Positions 34,791 through 44,423 of a stretch of DNA of 64,000 nucleotides are shown piece by piece. The notes under the pieces were generated by a model. That model saw nothing but the letters and a program-made list of their open reading frames with translations. It searched no databases and was not told the origin of the DNA. The position numbers were made by a program, and so were the translations under genes. Source of the DNA: Pseudomonas capeferrum. GTDB lineage: Bacteria; Pseudomonadota; Gammaproteobacteria; Pseudomonadales; Pseudomonadaceae. The DNA is taken from contig NZ_JMIT01000001.1 of NCBI RefSeq assembly GCF_000731675.1, positions 2,045,526 to 2,109,525 on the forward strand. Direction: 5' to 3'. Each line of letters starts with the position of its first letter. Position 1 is the first letter of the stretch.

Positions 34791-35770
34791 TGTTCGGACT
34801 GATCAAGACCTGGAAAGCCCTGGAGGCCCGGGGCATCATGGGTATCAACCGGCGCAACGCGGACTATGTCCTGAAGTACAACAAGCGCCACCTGTACCCG
34901 ATCGTCGACGACAAGATCATCACCAAGGAGCGCGCACTCGCAGCGGGCATCCATGTGCCGGAAATGTACGGCGTCATCGAGACCGAGAAAGAGATCGAGA
35001 AGCTCGACCAGATCATTGGCGGGCGCAGTGATTTCGTCATCAAGCCGGCGCAAGGTGCCGGCGGTGACGGCATCCTGGTGATCGCCGATCGCTTCGAAGA
35101 CCGTTACCGCACGGTGTCGGGCAAGATCATCAGCCACGAAGAGATCGAGCACCAGGTCTCGAGCATCCTGACCGGCCTGTATTCACTCGGCGGCCACCGT
35201 GACCGTGCGCTGATCGAATACCGGGTGACACCGGACCAGATCTTCAAGAGCATCAGCTACGAAGGCGTACCGGACATCCGCATCATCGTGCTGATGGGCT
35301 ACCCGGTCATGGCCATGCTGCGCCTGCCGACCCGCCAGTCCGGCGGCAAGGCCAACCTGCACCAGGGCGCCATCGGCGTAGGTGTCGACCTGGCAACCGG
35401 CGTGACGCTGCGTGGCACCTGGCTGAACAACATCATCAGCAAGCACCCGGACACCACCAATGCGGTGGACGGCGTGCAGCTGCCCAACTGGGACGGCTTC
35501 ATGAAGCTCGCAGCCGGCTGCTACGAGCTGTGCGGCCTGGGCTACATCGGTGTCGACATGGTGCTGGACCAGGAGAAGGGGCCGCTGATCCTGGAACTCA
35601 ATGCCCGCCCGGGCTTGAACATTCAGATTGCCAACGACTGCGGGCTGACCCAGCGCACCCATGCCATCGAGGCGCACATTGAAGCACTGGCCAAGGATGG
35701 CCTGACCGAAGATGCCGAACAGCGTGTTCGCGTATCGCAAGGGCTGTTCGGGCACGTGCATCCGCACTGA
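34790..35770 (+). CDS. Alpha-L-glutamate ligase-like ATP-grasp protein (RimK-related)
   Basis: This 326-residue cytoplasmic ATP-grasp protein has the nucleotide-binding lysine region FVIKPAQGAGGDGILVI, the metal/ATP strand LILELNARPGLNIQIAN and a central RLPTRQSGGKANLHQGAIGVG loop. RimK relatives add glutamate or similar amino acids to protein or small-molecule carboxylates. The substrate of this branch is unknown to me. The start overlaps the upstream stop (TGATG), so the membrane protein and ligase are made together. A long hairpin follows. Confidence 0.87.
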   Translation: MFGLIKTWKALEARGIMGINRRNADYVLKYNKRHLYPIVDDKIITKERALAAGIHVPEMYGVIETEKEIEKLDQIIGGRSDFVIKPAQGAGGDGILVIADRFEDRYRTVSGKIISHEEIEHQVSSILTGLYSLGGHRDRALIEYRVTPDQIFKSISYEGVPDIRIIVLMGYPVMAMLRLPTRQSGGKANLHQGAIGVGVDLATGVTLRGTWLNNIISKHPDTTNAVDGVQLPNWDGFMKLAAGCYELCGLGYIGVDMVLDQEKGPLILELNARPGLNIQIANDCGLTQRTHAIEAHIEALAKDGLTEDAEQRVRVSQGLFGHVHPH

Positions 35771-35777
35771 CAGCCTG

Positions 35778-35825
35778 CCGCTATCCAGACCTTCGCGGGT
35801 TCACCTGCGAAAGTCTGGATAGCGG
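35778..35825 (+). terminator. Long 23-bp hairpin after the ATP-grasp gene
   Basis: Left arm 35778-35800 and right arm 35803-35825 pair over 23 positions with only two G-T type mismatches and a 2-nt gap at the tip; both arms carry GCTATCCAGAC-like sequence. It begins 7 nt after the stop codon. No T-run follows, so it may protect or process the mRNA, not terminate it. Confidence 0.6.
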
Positions 35826-35928
35826 CGCCGGCGCGCAATCGAACGGTTTAATGTCGCGCCCAGCGCTAGGCGCTTTTCCTACACAGGTCTACAATCGCCC
35901 CCTCGCTTTTACATCGCCGTCCACACTG

Positions 35929-37272
35929 ATGCCGACCTGTACGCTCTACCCCCTGCCCTACCAGCCCGATCCCGCTGCCTATTTCGCCCGCCTGCGCCAG
36001 GCACCCGGCGCGATCCTGCTCGACAGTGCCCGCCCCGGCGCCAAACGCGGGCGCTATGACCTGTTGAGCGCCTGGCCCGTGCACTATCTGCAAGCGCAAG
36101 CAGACGAGGACGGCCGCGCGTTCCTCCAACGCCTGCGTGCAGGGCTGGCGCAACTCGGCCACGCCGAATTGCCCAATGGGGTGCAACTGCCGTTTGCCGG
36201 CGGCCTGATCGGCTACCTCAGCTACGACTTCGGCCGCCGCCTGGAGCAACTGCCCAGCCTCGCCGCAGACGACCTCAACCTGCCCGATGCCCAGCTGGGC
36301 CTATATGACTGGGCGCTGGTGACCGATCACCAGCTAGGCACCAGCCAACTGGTGTTCCACCCCCACCTTGCAGCTGACGAGCGCGAGCGCCTGATCACCC
36401 TGTTCCACGCAGCGGATGCCCCTGCGGCTGGCGAGTTCCACCTGCTCGCCGCCATGAAGGGCGATTTGCAACCCGCGCAATACGAGGCAGCGTTCAACCA
36501 GGTACAGCGGTATATCCAGGCCGGCGATTGCTACCAGATCAACCTGACACAACGTTTCCGCGCCCCCTGCGAAGGCGACCCGTGGCACGCCTATCAGGCG
36601 CTGCGCAAGGCGTGCCCAACGCCGTTCTCCGGCTACCAGCAACTGGCCGACGGCAGCGCACTGCTGAGCTTTTCCCCGGAACGCTTCATCCGCGTCAGCC
36701 AGGGGCTGGTCGAGACCCGCCCGATCAAAGGCACCCGCCCGCGCGCAAGCGACCCGGACGAAGACGCCCGCAATGCCGAAGAGCTGCTGCACAGCGCCAA
36801 GGACCGCTCGGAAAACCTGATGATCGTCGACCTGCTGCGCAACGACCTGGGCCGCACCTGCCAGATCGGTTCGGTCAAGGTGCCCGAGCTGTTCAGCCTG
36901 GAAAGCTACCCCAACGTGCATCACCTGGTCAGCAGCATCACCGGGCAACTGGCCAGCAACAAGGATGCCCTGGACCTGATCGGCGACAGCTTCCCGGGCG
37001 GCTCGATCACCGGCGCGCCCAAGATCCGTGCCATGCAGATCATCGACGAGCTGGAGCCTACCCGCCGAGCCCTGTATTGCGGCTCACTGCTGTACATCGA
37101 CGTACGCGGCGAAATGGACAGTTCGATCGCCATTCGCAGCTTGCTGGTCAAGGATGGGCACGTGAGCTGTTGGGGAGGTGGCGCGGTGGTGGCAGATTCG
37201 AACTGGGAGGCGGAGTATGAAGAATCGATTGCCAAGGTACGGGTGCTGATGCAAACCCTGCAACAGCTCTGA
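35929..37272 (+). CDS. pabB: Aminodeoxychorismate synthase component I
   Basis: This 447-residue chorismate-binding enzyme makes 4-amino-4-deoxychorismate for p-aminobenzoate and folate. Signatures are DCYQINLTQRF, ETRPIKGTRPR, SENLMIVDLLRNDLGRTC and GGSITGAPKIRAMQIIDELEPTRR. The ATG at 35929 gives the usual PabB length. TACAAT (35890-35895) may be its -10. The partner glutaminase PabA is not in the window. Confidence 0.92.
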   Translation: MPTCTLYPLPYQPDPAAYFARLRQAPGAILLDSARPGAKRGRYDLLSAWPVHYLQAQADEDGRAFLQRLRAGLAQLGHAELPNGVQLPFAGGLIGYLSYDFGRRLEQLPSLAADDLNLPDAQLGLYDWALVTDHQLGTSQLVFHPHLAADERERLITLFHAADAPAAGEFHLLAAMKGDLQPAQYEAAFNQVQRYIQAGDCYQINLTQRFRAPCEGDPWHAYQALRKACPTPFSGYQQLADGSALLSFSPERFIRVSQGLVETRPIKGTRPRASDPDEDARNAEELLHSAKDRSENLMIVDLLRNDLGRTCQIGSVKVPELFSLESYPNVHHLVSSITGQLASNKDALDLIGDSFPGGSITGAPKIRAMQIIDELEPTRRALYCGSLLYIDVRGEMDSSIAIRSLLVKDGHVSCWGGGAVVADSNWEAEYEESIAKVRVLMQTLQQL

Positions 37273-37375
37273 CCCGGCGCCACTAGCCTCTATGCCGGGC
37301 GTCTAACCCCGTATTTTTTGTTACCATCACCCTATTACGAGCGCACAGCGCCACAGCCAAGATGGAAACCGCCTG

Positions 37376-38110
37376 ATGAGCCAACCCTTCGACGTCGCCG
37401 CCCTTGCCGCGACCTATGCCAACAAGTCCCCGCAGGACATCCTCAAGCTCGCCTTCGAACACTTCGGCGACGACTTGTGGATCTCTTTCAGCGGCGCCGA
37501 AGACGTGGTGCTGGTCGACATGGCCTGGAAGCTGAACAAGCAGGTCAAGGTGTTCAGCCTCGACACCGGCCGCCTGCACCCGGAAACCTACCGGTTCATC
37601 GACCAGGTCCGCGAGCAGTACAACCTGCCGATCGAACTGCTCAGCCCCGATCGCAGCAAGCTCGACCCGTTCGTCAAGGAAAAGGGCCTGTTCAGCTTCT
37701 ACAAGGATGGCCATGGCGAGTGCTGCGGCATCCGCAAGATCGAGCCTTTGCGACGCAAACTGGCCACGGTAAGTGCCTGGGCCACCGGCCAACGCCGAGA
37801 CCAGAGCCCGGGCACCCGCAGCCAGGTGGCGGCATTGGAAATCGACGGCGCCTTCTCGACCCCCGAGCGTACGCTGTACAAGTTCAACCCGCTGGCACAG
37901 ATGAGCAGTGAGGAAGTCTGGGGCTACATTCGCATGCTCGAACTGCCTTACAACAGCCTGCACGAGCGCGGCTTCATCAGTATTGGCTGCGAGCCGTGCA
38001 CACGCCCGGTGCTGCCGAACCAGCATGAGCGCGAAGGCCGCTGGTGGTGGGAAGAGTCGACCCAGAAGGAATGCGGGCTGCACGCTGGCAACCTGATCAG
38101 CAAGGCATAA
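37376..38110 (+). CDS. cysH: Adenylylsulfate (APS) reductase, [4Fe-4S] type
   Basis: This 244-residue assimilatory sulfate-reduction enzyme reduces activated sulfate to sulfite with thioredoxin. Two cysteine pairs, Cys116-Cys117 (GECCGIRK) and Cys205/Cys208 (GCEPCTRP), are the [4Fe-4S] ligands that mark the APS-type branch instead of the PAPS-type branch. Cys233 (KECGLH) is the catalytic nucleophile. [14 protein letters not shown] is the nucleotide-binding loop. It converges on cysB, the activator of cysteine genes. Confidence 0.95.
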   Translation: MSQPFDVAALAATYANKSPQDILKLAFEHFGDDLWISFSGAEDVVLVDMAWKLNKQVKVFSLDTGRLHPETYRFIDQVREQYNLPIELLSPDRSKLDPFVKEKGLFSFYKDGHGECCGIRKIEPLRRKLATVSAWATGQRRDQSPGTRSQVAALEIDGAFSTPERTLYKFNPLAQMSSEEVWGYIRMLELPYNSLHERGFISIGCEPCTRPVLPNQHEREGRWWWEESTQKECGLHAGNLISKA

Positions 38111-38116
38111 ATGAAT

Positions 38117-38138
38117 GGGGCCGCTTTTGCGGCCCCTT
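38117..38138. terminator. Bidirectional hairpin between cysH and cysB
   Basis: GGGGCCGC (38117-38124), loop TTTT and GCGGCCCC (38129-38136) form a perfect 8-bp stem 6 nt after cysH and 12 nt from the cysB stop. T-runs are short on both sides. It can serve both convergent genes. Confidence 0.7.
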
Positions 38139-38149
38139 ACATTTCAGGA

Positions 38150-39184
<1,035 letters not shown>

Positions 39185-39190
39185 TTAGTG

Positions 39191-39212
39191 GTTCTGGAAA
39201 TAAATCTAGAAC
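39191..39212. promoter_or_regulatory. Inverted repeat upstream of cysB
   Basis: GTTCTGGA-AATAAA-TCTAGAAC is an 8-bp inverted repeat with one mismatch, 67 nt upstream of the cysB start in an AT-rich tract that also carries TATATAACTATATTA. It could be a CysB autoregulatory site. Confidence 0.4.
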
Positions 39213-39252
39213 TATTTTGTTACACGCGCCCCGTAAAAGCCTACAGCTAGCT

Positions 39253-39750
39253 TCACGTTTTCCTACGCCCCAAATGCTGTGCAAGCGGCACCATATATAC
39301 CGGCACAGGCGACAGCTGAAGCAATCGCACCGCCGTTCGCCCAAGCGGTACATCAACCCCCGCACCTGCACTGTGGCTCCCAAAAATCAGCAGATCGACA
39401 CTCAGGCGCTGGGCCTGGTCGAGGATCACCTGGGCAGGGTCACCCTGGCGCACACGCACCGCCTTGATGACAGCCAGGTCTGCCTCTTCACCCAGTTCAT
39501 CGCGAAAGTTTTCCAGCACGCGCTGTTCGATATTGGCCATGACGGTGGTGACGCCCTGGCTGTGCAACTGGTCCAGCGTCTGTTCATCCAGGTAGCTTTG
39601 CAGGAGCGATTCGGCAAACTGCCCCATGGGTTCTACCGCGTGGATCACATACAGCTCTGCATTGAACGTCCGCGCCAGGGCCAGGGCGTGCTGCATGACA
39701 AAAGGGGCGTAGACACCGAGGTCGGTGGCGTACAGCATGGAGCGGATCAT
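39253..39750 (-). CDS. Universal stress protein (UspA family)
   Basis: This 165-residue cytoplasmic protein has one Usp domain. Motifs are MLYATDLGVYAPFVMQHALALA, ELYVIHAVEPM, DLLIFGSHSAGAGVDVPLGRTAVRLLQLSPVPVYMVP, which holds the G-x2-G-x9-G(S/T)-like ATP-binding pattern. The ATG at 39750 has a strong site (GAGGAGG, 5 nt upstream). A palindrome CTGCCGC-T-GCGGCAG (39764-39778) lies just upstream and could be a hairpin or operator. It is downstream of the ketopantoate-reductase-like gene with about 100 nt between them. Confidence 0.9.
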   Translation of the reverse strand: MIRSMLYATDLGVYAPFVMQHALALARTFNAELYVIHAVEPMGQFAESLLQSYLDEQTLDQLHSQGVTTVMANIEQRVLENFRDELGEEADLAVIKAVRVRQGDPAQVILDQAQRLSVDLLIFGSHSAGAGVDVPLGRTAVRLLQLSPVPVYMVPLAQHLGRRKT

Positions 39751-39854
39751 TCGACCTCCTCGACTGCCGCTGCGGCAGAGCAAGCTTCAGCTTAGCAGCG
39801 CGCCGCACGCACGCTTTGCCGTCCGGCGTGCTGCCGGCGCGGGCTGTGCAGGCT

Positions 39855-40802
39855 TCAGGGGTGCCGGCCAGCGTGGTCGATGAACGACAGTGCCTGGTAA
39901 AGCATCTGCATGCGCGGCAAGTTGCAACCTGCCGCTCGCGCCTGCGCCAACGGCTCGGCATAGATAGCCTGAAGTTCCAGCGGGCGCTGCTGCGCGTGGT
40001 CGTGGTACATGCTTGGCCAATAGTCGGGCATCCGCTCGGTGATCTGGAACAGATGCTCGGCATAGCCGTCGGGTAGCACGTGGCCGCAGGCAGCGGCACC
40101 CTGGACCACCTCGGCCATCAACGCCTGGACCAGCGCCCGGCTGTGCGGGTCGGCCATCAACGGTGTGGTGCTGGCGCCGAGCAACACCGAAAGCCCGTTA
40201 TAAGGCACGTTCCACACCAGCTTTTGCCAACGCGCCTGGCTCAGGTTATCCATGGCCTGGGAATCGATGCCCGCCGCCTGGAACAACCCCGCCCCCTCCT
40301 TGACCAGCGCGGCACCGCCATCGCGGGCAGGCCCGCTGTGATAGCCAAGATTGACCGCCCCCAGCGCCTGATGGCGAATCACCCCAGGCGCCTGGCGGTT
40401 GACACAAATGAAACACAAGCCGCCGAGCAAGTGCATGTCATCGCGCAAGGCCGGACGCAACTGCGCCTCTACACCCAGGCCGTTCTGCAGCAATACCACC
40501 CGCGCATCGGGCGCGGCGGCCTGGACGATCCGCGGCGCCAACTGCTCGTTACTGGTGGCCTTGGCCCCCACCAACAGCCAGTCGCATTGCGGCATGTCGG
40601 CAGCGCTGACATAAGCCTGAACCTTCATCTGCAAGGTGCCATGCACTGCGCTTTCAAGCATCAGCCCCTGGTCGCGCACCACTTCATACTCACTGCGCAA
40701 CAGGAAATGCACATCGAAACCGGCCCGTGCCAGCATCAACCCATAAAAGCCGCCGATAGCACCACTGCCGATGATGCCGATACGTGGTTTGCGCGGATGC
40801 AT
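39855..40802 (-). CDS. 2-dehydropantoate 2-reductase family oxidoreductase
   Basis: This 315-residue PanE/ApbA-family enzyme would reduce ketopantoate to pantoate with NADPH in coenzyme A synthesis, or a related 2-oxo acid. The Rossmann motif is IGIIGSGAIGGFYGLMLARAG, LLVGAKATSNEQL carries the conserved lysine region, LQNGLGVEAQL the NG motif, and WQKLVWNVPYNGLSVLLGA the catalytic Lys. The ATG at 40802 follows GGAG by 7 nt. Pseudomonas genomes often carry several paralogues, so I do not assign panE. Confidence 0.88.
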   Translation of the reverse strand: MHPRKPRIGIIGSGAIGGFYGLMLARAGFDVHFLLRSEYEVVRDQGLMLESAVHGTLQMKVQAYVSAADMPQCDWLLVGAKATSNEQLAPRIVQAAAPDARVVLLQNGLGVEAQLRPALRDDMHLLGGLCFICVNRQAPGVIRHQALGAVNLGYHSGPARDGGAALVKEGAGLFQAAGIDSQAMDNLSQARWQKLVWNVPYNGLSVLLGASTTPLMADPHSRALVQALMAEVVQGAAACGHVLPDGYAEHLFQITERMPDYWPSMYHDHAQQRPLELQAIYAEPLAQARAAGCNLPRMQMLYQALSFIDHAGRHP

Positions 40803-41036
40803 GCCAATCTCCAGGTAAATGTCAGTGCGCTTTTTTACACCGGTTGCTGCACCCTGGTCACCCCAATCGCGCCACACCACCGCCAGCGTGGGGAAAATCC
40901 CTGGGCTTACGGGGTCAAGCCCATTGTCGCGCCCCCTGTAACGCGCTAAGGTTCGGCTCCCCGCTGCGAACATTCTTGCTGCTGGGCCGCACGGGGATTG
41001 CTGGCGGCCGGCACCCGTGACCTGACGAGTAACACG

Positions 41037-42113
41037 ATGGCTGATTTACCGATCGACGACTTAAACGTTGCTTCCAACGAGACCCTGATCACCCCCGATC
41101 AGCTCAAGAAGGAAATCCCTCTCAGCGCCAAGGCTCTGCAGACCGTGACTGCCGGCCGCGAAGTGGTGCGCAATATTCTCGACGGCAAGGACCATCGCCT
41201 GTTCGTCGTAGTCGGCCCCTGCTCCATCCACGATATCAAGGCTGCCCACGAGTATGCCGAACGCCTGAAGGTACTGGCCGCAGAAGTGTCCGACACGCTG
41301 TACCTGGTCATGCGCGTGTACTTCGAAAAGCCGCGCACGACGGTCGGCTGGAAAGGCCTGATCAACGATCCGTACCTGGATGACTCGTTCAAGATCCAGG
41401 ACGGCCTGCACATTGGTCGCCAACTGCTGCTGGACCTGGCTGAAATGGGCCTGCCGACGGCCACCGAAGCGCTCGACCCGATTTCCCCGCAGTACCTGCA
41501 GGACCTGATCAGCTGGTCGGCCATCGGCGCCCGCACCACCGAATCCCAGACCCACCGGGAAATGGCCTCGGGCCTGTCTTCGGCAGTCGGCTTCAAGAAC
41601 GGCACCGATGGCGGCCTGACCGTTGCGATCAACGCCCTGCAGTCGGTATCCAAACCGCACCGGTTCCTGGGCATCAACCAGGAAGGCGGCGTATCGATCG
41701 TCACCACCAAGGGCAACCCTTACGGTCACGTGGTATTGCGCGGCGGCAATGGCAAGCCGAACTACGATTCGGTCAGCGTCGCCCTGTGCGAACAAGACCT
41801 GGCCAAGGCCAAGATCAAGGCCAACATCATGGTCGATTGCAGCCACGCCAACTCCAACAAGGACCCGGCCCTGCAGCCGCTGGTGATGGAAAACGTCGCC
41901 AACCAGATCCTCGAAGGCAACCAATCGATCATAGGCCTGATGGTCGAGAGCCATTTGAACTGGGGTTGCCAGTCGATCCCCAAAGACCTGAACGAACTGC
42001 AATATGGTGTTTCGGTCACCGATGCCTGCATCGACTGGTCCGCCACCGAGAAGACCCTGCGCAGCATGCACGCCAAGCTCAAGGATGTATTGCCACAGCG
42101 CCAGCGCGGCTGA
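41037..42113 (+). CDS. aroF: 3-deoxy-7-phosphoheptulonate (DAHP) synthase, class I
   Basis: This 358-residue enzyme of the AroF/AroG/AroH family condenses phosphoenolpyruvate and erythrose 4-phosphate, the first step of the shikimate pathway. Active-site motifs are VVVGPCSIHDIKAA (metal Cys), KPRTTVGWKGL, ARTTESQTHREMASGLSSAVGFKNGTDG and MVDCSHANSNKDP. The ATG at 41037 matches the family start. The feedback class (Tyr, Phe or Trp) cannot be decided from what I see, so the letter F is provisional. It ends at a strong terminator. Confidence 0.93.
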   Translation: MADLPIDDLNVASNETLITPDQLKKEIPLSAKALQTVTAGREVVRNILDGKDHRLFVVVGPCSIHDIKAAHEYAERLKVLAAEVSDTLYLVMRVYFEKPRTTVGWKGLINDPYLDDSFKIQDGLHIGRQLLLDLAEMGLPTATEALDPISPQYLQDLISWSAIGARTTESQTHREMASGLSSAVGFKNGTDGGLTVAINALQSVSKPHRFLGINQEGGVSIVTTKGNPYGHVVLRGGNGKPNYDSVSVALCEQDLAKAKIKANIMVDCSHANSNKDPALQPLVMENVANQILEGNQSIIGLMVESHLNWGCQSIPKDLNELQYGVSVTDACIDWSATEKTLRSMHAKLKDVLPQRQRG

Positions 42114-42124
42114 GCAAAGACGAA

Positions 42125-42150
42125 AAAAGGGGCCGCGAACGGCCCCTTTT
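42125..42150 (+). terminator. Rho-independent terminator of aroF
   Basis: AAAAGGGGCCG (42125-42135), tetraloop CGAA and CGGCCCCTTTT (42140-42150) give an 11-bp perfect stem followed by CTTTTAT. It lies 12 nt after the aroF stop and 16 nt from the stop of the convergent acetyltransferase, so it may work both ways. Confidence 0.92.
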
Positions 42151-42165
42151 CTTTTATCTAATAGT

Positions 42166-42447
42166 TCAAGCCTTGCTGGAGTGACGCTGCTGGCGCTCCA
42201 TGTAGCGTTCTACGTAAGAGCACGACGGTATCACCGTGTAGCCCATCTGCTCGGCATACTCCAAGGCCCGCTCGGTCAGTGCTGCGGCAATCCCACGCCC
42301 GCGCAGGGCGTTGGGCACGAAGGTGCGATAGATGTCCAGCGTCTGCTTGCCCAGGTCCATGTACGTCAGATAGGCACGATGACCGTCCACGCTGGTCTCG
42401 AACTGATGACCGGCCTGGTCATGGTGGATGGTCAGCGCTTCGCTCAT
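42166..42447 (-). CDS. Small GNAT-family N-acetyltransferase (YjdJ-like)
   Basis: This 93-residue minimal GNAT domain of the Acetyltransf_CG type contains the acetyl-CoA pyrophosphate loop FVPNALRGRGIAAALTERALEYAEQMG and VIPSCSYVERYM, typical of this short subfamily. The ATG at 42447 is preceded by GAGGAG at 5 nt. The longer frame upstream is not supported. The target is unknown. It is convergent with aroF. Confidence 0.85.
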   Translation of the reverse strand: MSEALTIHHDQAGHQFETSVDGHRAYLTYMDLGKQTLDIYRTFVPNALRGRGIAAALTERALEYAEQMGYTVIPSCSYVERYMERQQRHSSKA

Positions 42448-42951
42448 CACAACTCCTCGCAGGTCTTCTCGGCAGACCCATACCTTAACCGATGGTGGTT
42501 GATCCGGCACAGAACCTCTACGCCACCTGTTGCCCCTTGGACCGCAAGGCGCTTGCAATGGTTCTGCCCCCGGCACTCACAAGATAGTAGGCGCGGCAGG
42601 CGGGATTGCTCAAGGTGGCAGCGGTTAAAAATGGCGAGAAACGGGGTTAAATCGACTCTTCCCGATACGCCAACAGAAGCCGGATGTTCTAGCCCTTAAG
42701 ACGCTGAAGGACAGTCAAAGTCACCGTTAGTTCAACAAAAAAGTTCCCGTACTACAAACGCTTGCGCGCCTTGGACGTTTTTTTCACAAAAGCGTCGCAA
42801 TGCGTGTCGGCGTGAGCTGGCGTAACATTTTTTTTGCAGTTCTTGCGCTCAGTCAGTTTACTTACTACAAGTAATGGGTACTATGTACGCCGGCCAGTTT
42901 CTCTATTCCGAGAGATGGCTCTTTAATAGAAAGTCCTTGAAGGGGAACACG
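42448..42951. promoter_or_regulatory. Intergenic region upstream of oprI
   Basis: About 500 nt without a supported gene between the acetyltransferase start and oprI. The part from about 42640 onward is AT-rich with T-runs (GACGTTTTTTTCAC, CATTTTTTTTGC), as is usual before very highly expressed lipoprotein genes. A plausible sigma-70 promoter is TTGCGC (42843-42848), 17 nt, TACAAG (42866-42871), giving a leader of about 70 nt. The 42450-42600 part must hold the acetyltransferase promoter; I cannot place it. Confidence 0.45.
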
Positions 42952-43203
42952 ATGAACAACGTTCTGAAATTCTCTGCTCTGGCTCTGGCCGCAGTTCTGG
43001 CTACCGGTTGCAGCAGCGTATCCAAAGAAACCGAAGCTCGTCTGACTGCGACTGAAGACGCAGCAGCTCGCGCTCAAGCTCGTGCTGACGAAGCCTACCG
43101 TAAGGCTGACGACGCACTGGCAGCCGCTCAGAAGGCTCAGCAGACCGCTGACGAAGCCAACGAGCGCGCTCTGCGTATGCTGGACAAAGCCAGCCGCAAG
43201 TAA
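42952..43203 (+). CDS. oprI: Major outer-membrane lipoprotein I
   Basis: This 83-residue lipoprotein is the Pseudomonas counterpart of Braun lipoprotein. The signal peptide ends in the lipobox LATGC with Cys20 as the lipidated residue. The mature 64-residue helix has Ala-rich heptads ([47 protein letters not shown]) that form a coiled coil. The terminal Arg-Lys is as in Lpp, where the last lysine is linked to peptidoglycan. AAGGGGAA precedes the ATG. A strong terminator follows. Confidence 0.97.
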   Translation: MNNVLKFSALALAAVLATGCSSVSKETEARLTATEDAAARAQARADEAYRKADDALAAAQKAQQTADEANERALRMLDKASRK

Positions 43204-43224
43204 TAGTCCTCACGGATTGTTATG

Positions 43225-43256
43225 AAGCCGACCCACTTGTGGGTCGGCTTTTTTAT
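43225..43256 (+). terminator. Rho-independent terminator of oprI
   Basis: AAGCCGACCCA-CTTG-TGGGTCGGCTT forms an 11-bp perfect stem followed by TTTTATT, 21 nt after the oprI stop. It is a textbook terminator for an abundant short mRNA. Confidence 0.93.
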
Positions 43257-43326
43257 TGCCGATCAACACGCAGCGCACATACGAAAAGGCCTGCACTAAG
43301 GCAGGCCCTGGGCAGGTCGCGAAACC

Positions 43327-44304
43327 TTACTGCAATTCGGGCGGAATGCTCGTCACCATCGGTGCAGTACCCTGATTATCGACCGGCACGGCGATCTCGA
43401 CAGGCATGCCATCTTCGGCGGCGACCACGTCGCGCACCATGTCCCAGTTCATCCGCAGGTTGTTCGCCAGGTCTTCACGCTTGAGCAAGGCATTGATGAC
43501 CGCTGTGTGTTTGTCCACGACTGACGGGTTGCCCTGATCGTCCAGCGGAGTGTGCGCTTCGAGATAGACCTTGCCGGCACTGATACCGAACTTGTAGGGC
43601 TCGTTGATGATGCGTACCGGCGTACCGACCGGGACCATTTTGGACAGTTCGAGTACGTTGTTGTTGAGCATGCGGAAGCAACCATGGCTGGTACGCATGC
43701 CAATACCAAACTTCTTGTTCGAACCGTGAATCAGGTAACCCGGTACACCCAGGGTGAACTTGAAAGGCCCCAGTGGATTGTCTGGGCCGGCAGGCACCAC
43801 TGTCGGCAAGATATCGCCGTCGGCAGCATGCTCGGCACGGATAGAGGCCGGCGGGGTCCAGGTCGGATTCGGGGTCTTGGCGGTAATCTTGGTGTTGGCG
43901 ATCGGCGACCCCCACCCTTCACGACCGATACCCAACGGGAAGGTATGCACCACGCTCTCCCCTTTCGGGAAGTAGTACAGGCGGTACTCGGCAAGGTTGA
44001 TGACGATACCTTCGCGCGGGCCGGGCGGCAGCACATAGCGGGTAGGCAGGATGATCTCGGTGCCGGCACCCGGCAACCAGGGGTCGACACCCGGGTTGGC
44101 GGCGATCATTTCCAGGTAGCCAAGGTCGTTGGCGGTACCGATGTCGGCGAACGTGTCTTCGTACTTGGCCTTGATCACCTGCACCTGGCCGACAATGTCT
44201 TCACCGGGGGGTGGCAGTGGCAGTTCCAGCGCAGCAGCGGGGCCCGCTACCAGCAGGGCGGCCAGGGACAGGCTACGGGTGACGGCAGGAAAGCGCGGCA
44301 ACAT
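43327..44304 (-). CDS. Periplasmic L,D-transpeptidase (YkuD domain, ErfK/YbiS-like)
   Basis: This 325-residue exported enzyme has a signal peptide (about 1-25), a LysM-like segment (about 38-90, ANDLGYLEMIAANPGVDPW) and a YkuD catalytic domain (about 98-235). The active site is HGSNK (His193) and MRTSHGCFRM with nucleophile Cys209. Relatives in E. coli (ErfK, YbiS, YcfS) attach Lpp to peptidoglycan or make 3-3 crosslinks. The gene is convergent with oprI, the likely lipoprotein substrate, 123 nt apart. The C-terminal tail (about 235-325) is longer than the core domain needs and has no motif I know. Confidence 0.93.
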   Translation of the reverse strand: MLPRFPAVTRSLSLAALLVAGPAAALELPLPPPGEDIVGQVQVIKAKYEDTFADIGTANDLGYLEMIAANPGVDPWLPGAGTEIILPTRYVLPPGPREGIVINLAEYRLYYFPKGESVVHTFPLGIGREGWGSPIANTKITAKTPNPTWTPPASIRAEHAADGDILPTVVPAGPDNPLGPFKFTLGVPGYLIHGSNKKFGIGMRTSHGCFRMLNNNVLELSKMVPVGTPVRIINEPYKFGISAGKVYLEAHTPLDDQGNPSVVDKHTAVINALLKREDLANNLRMNWDMVRDVVAAEDGMPVEIAVPVDNQGTAPMVTSIPPELQ

Positions 44305-44423
44305 CCGGTAAATCCTTCGAAAGGTGGGTCAAGAGGATCGATTGTACACCCGCACCGATGCAAGCGGGAGGCATTGGCGGTATGCAAGCGTTTCAGATGA
44401 TGAAAGGTGTGACAGTTTGCCCG

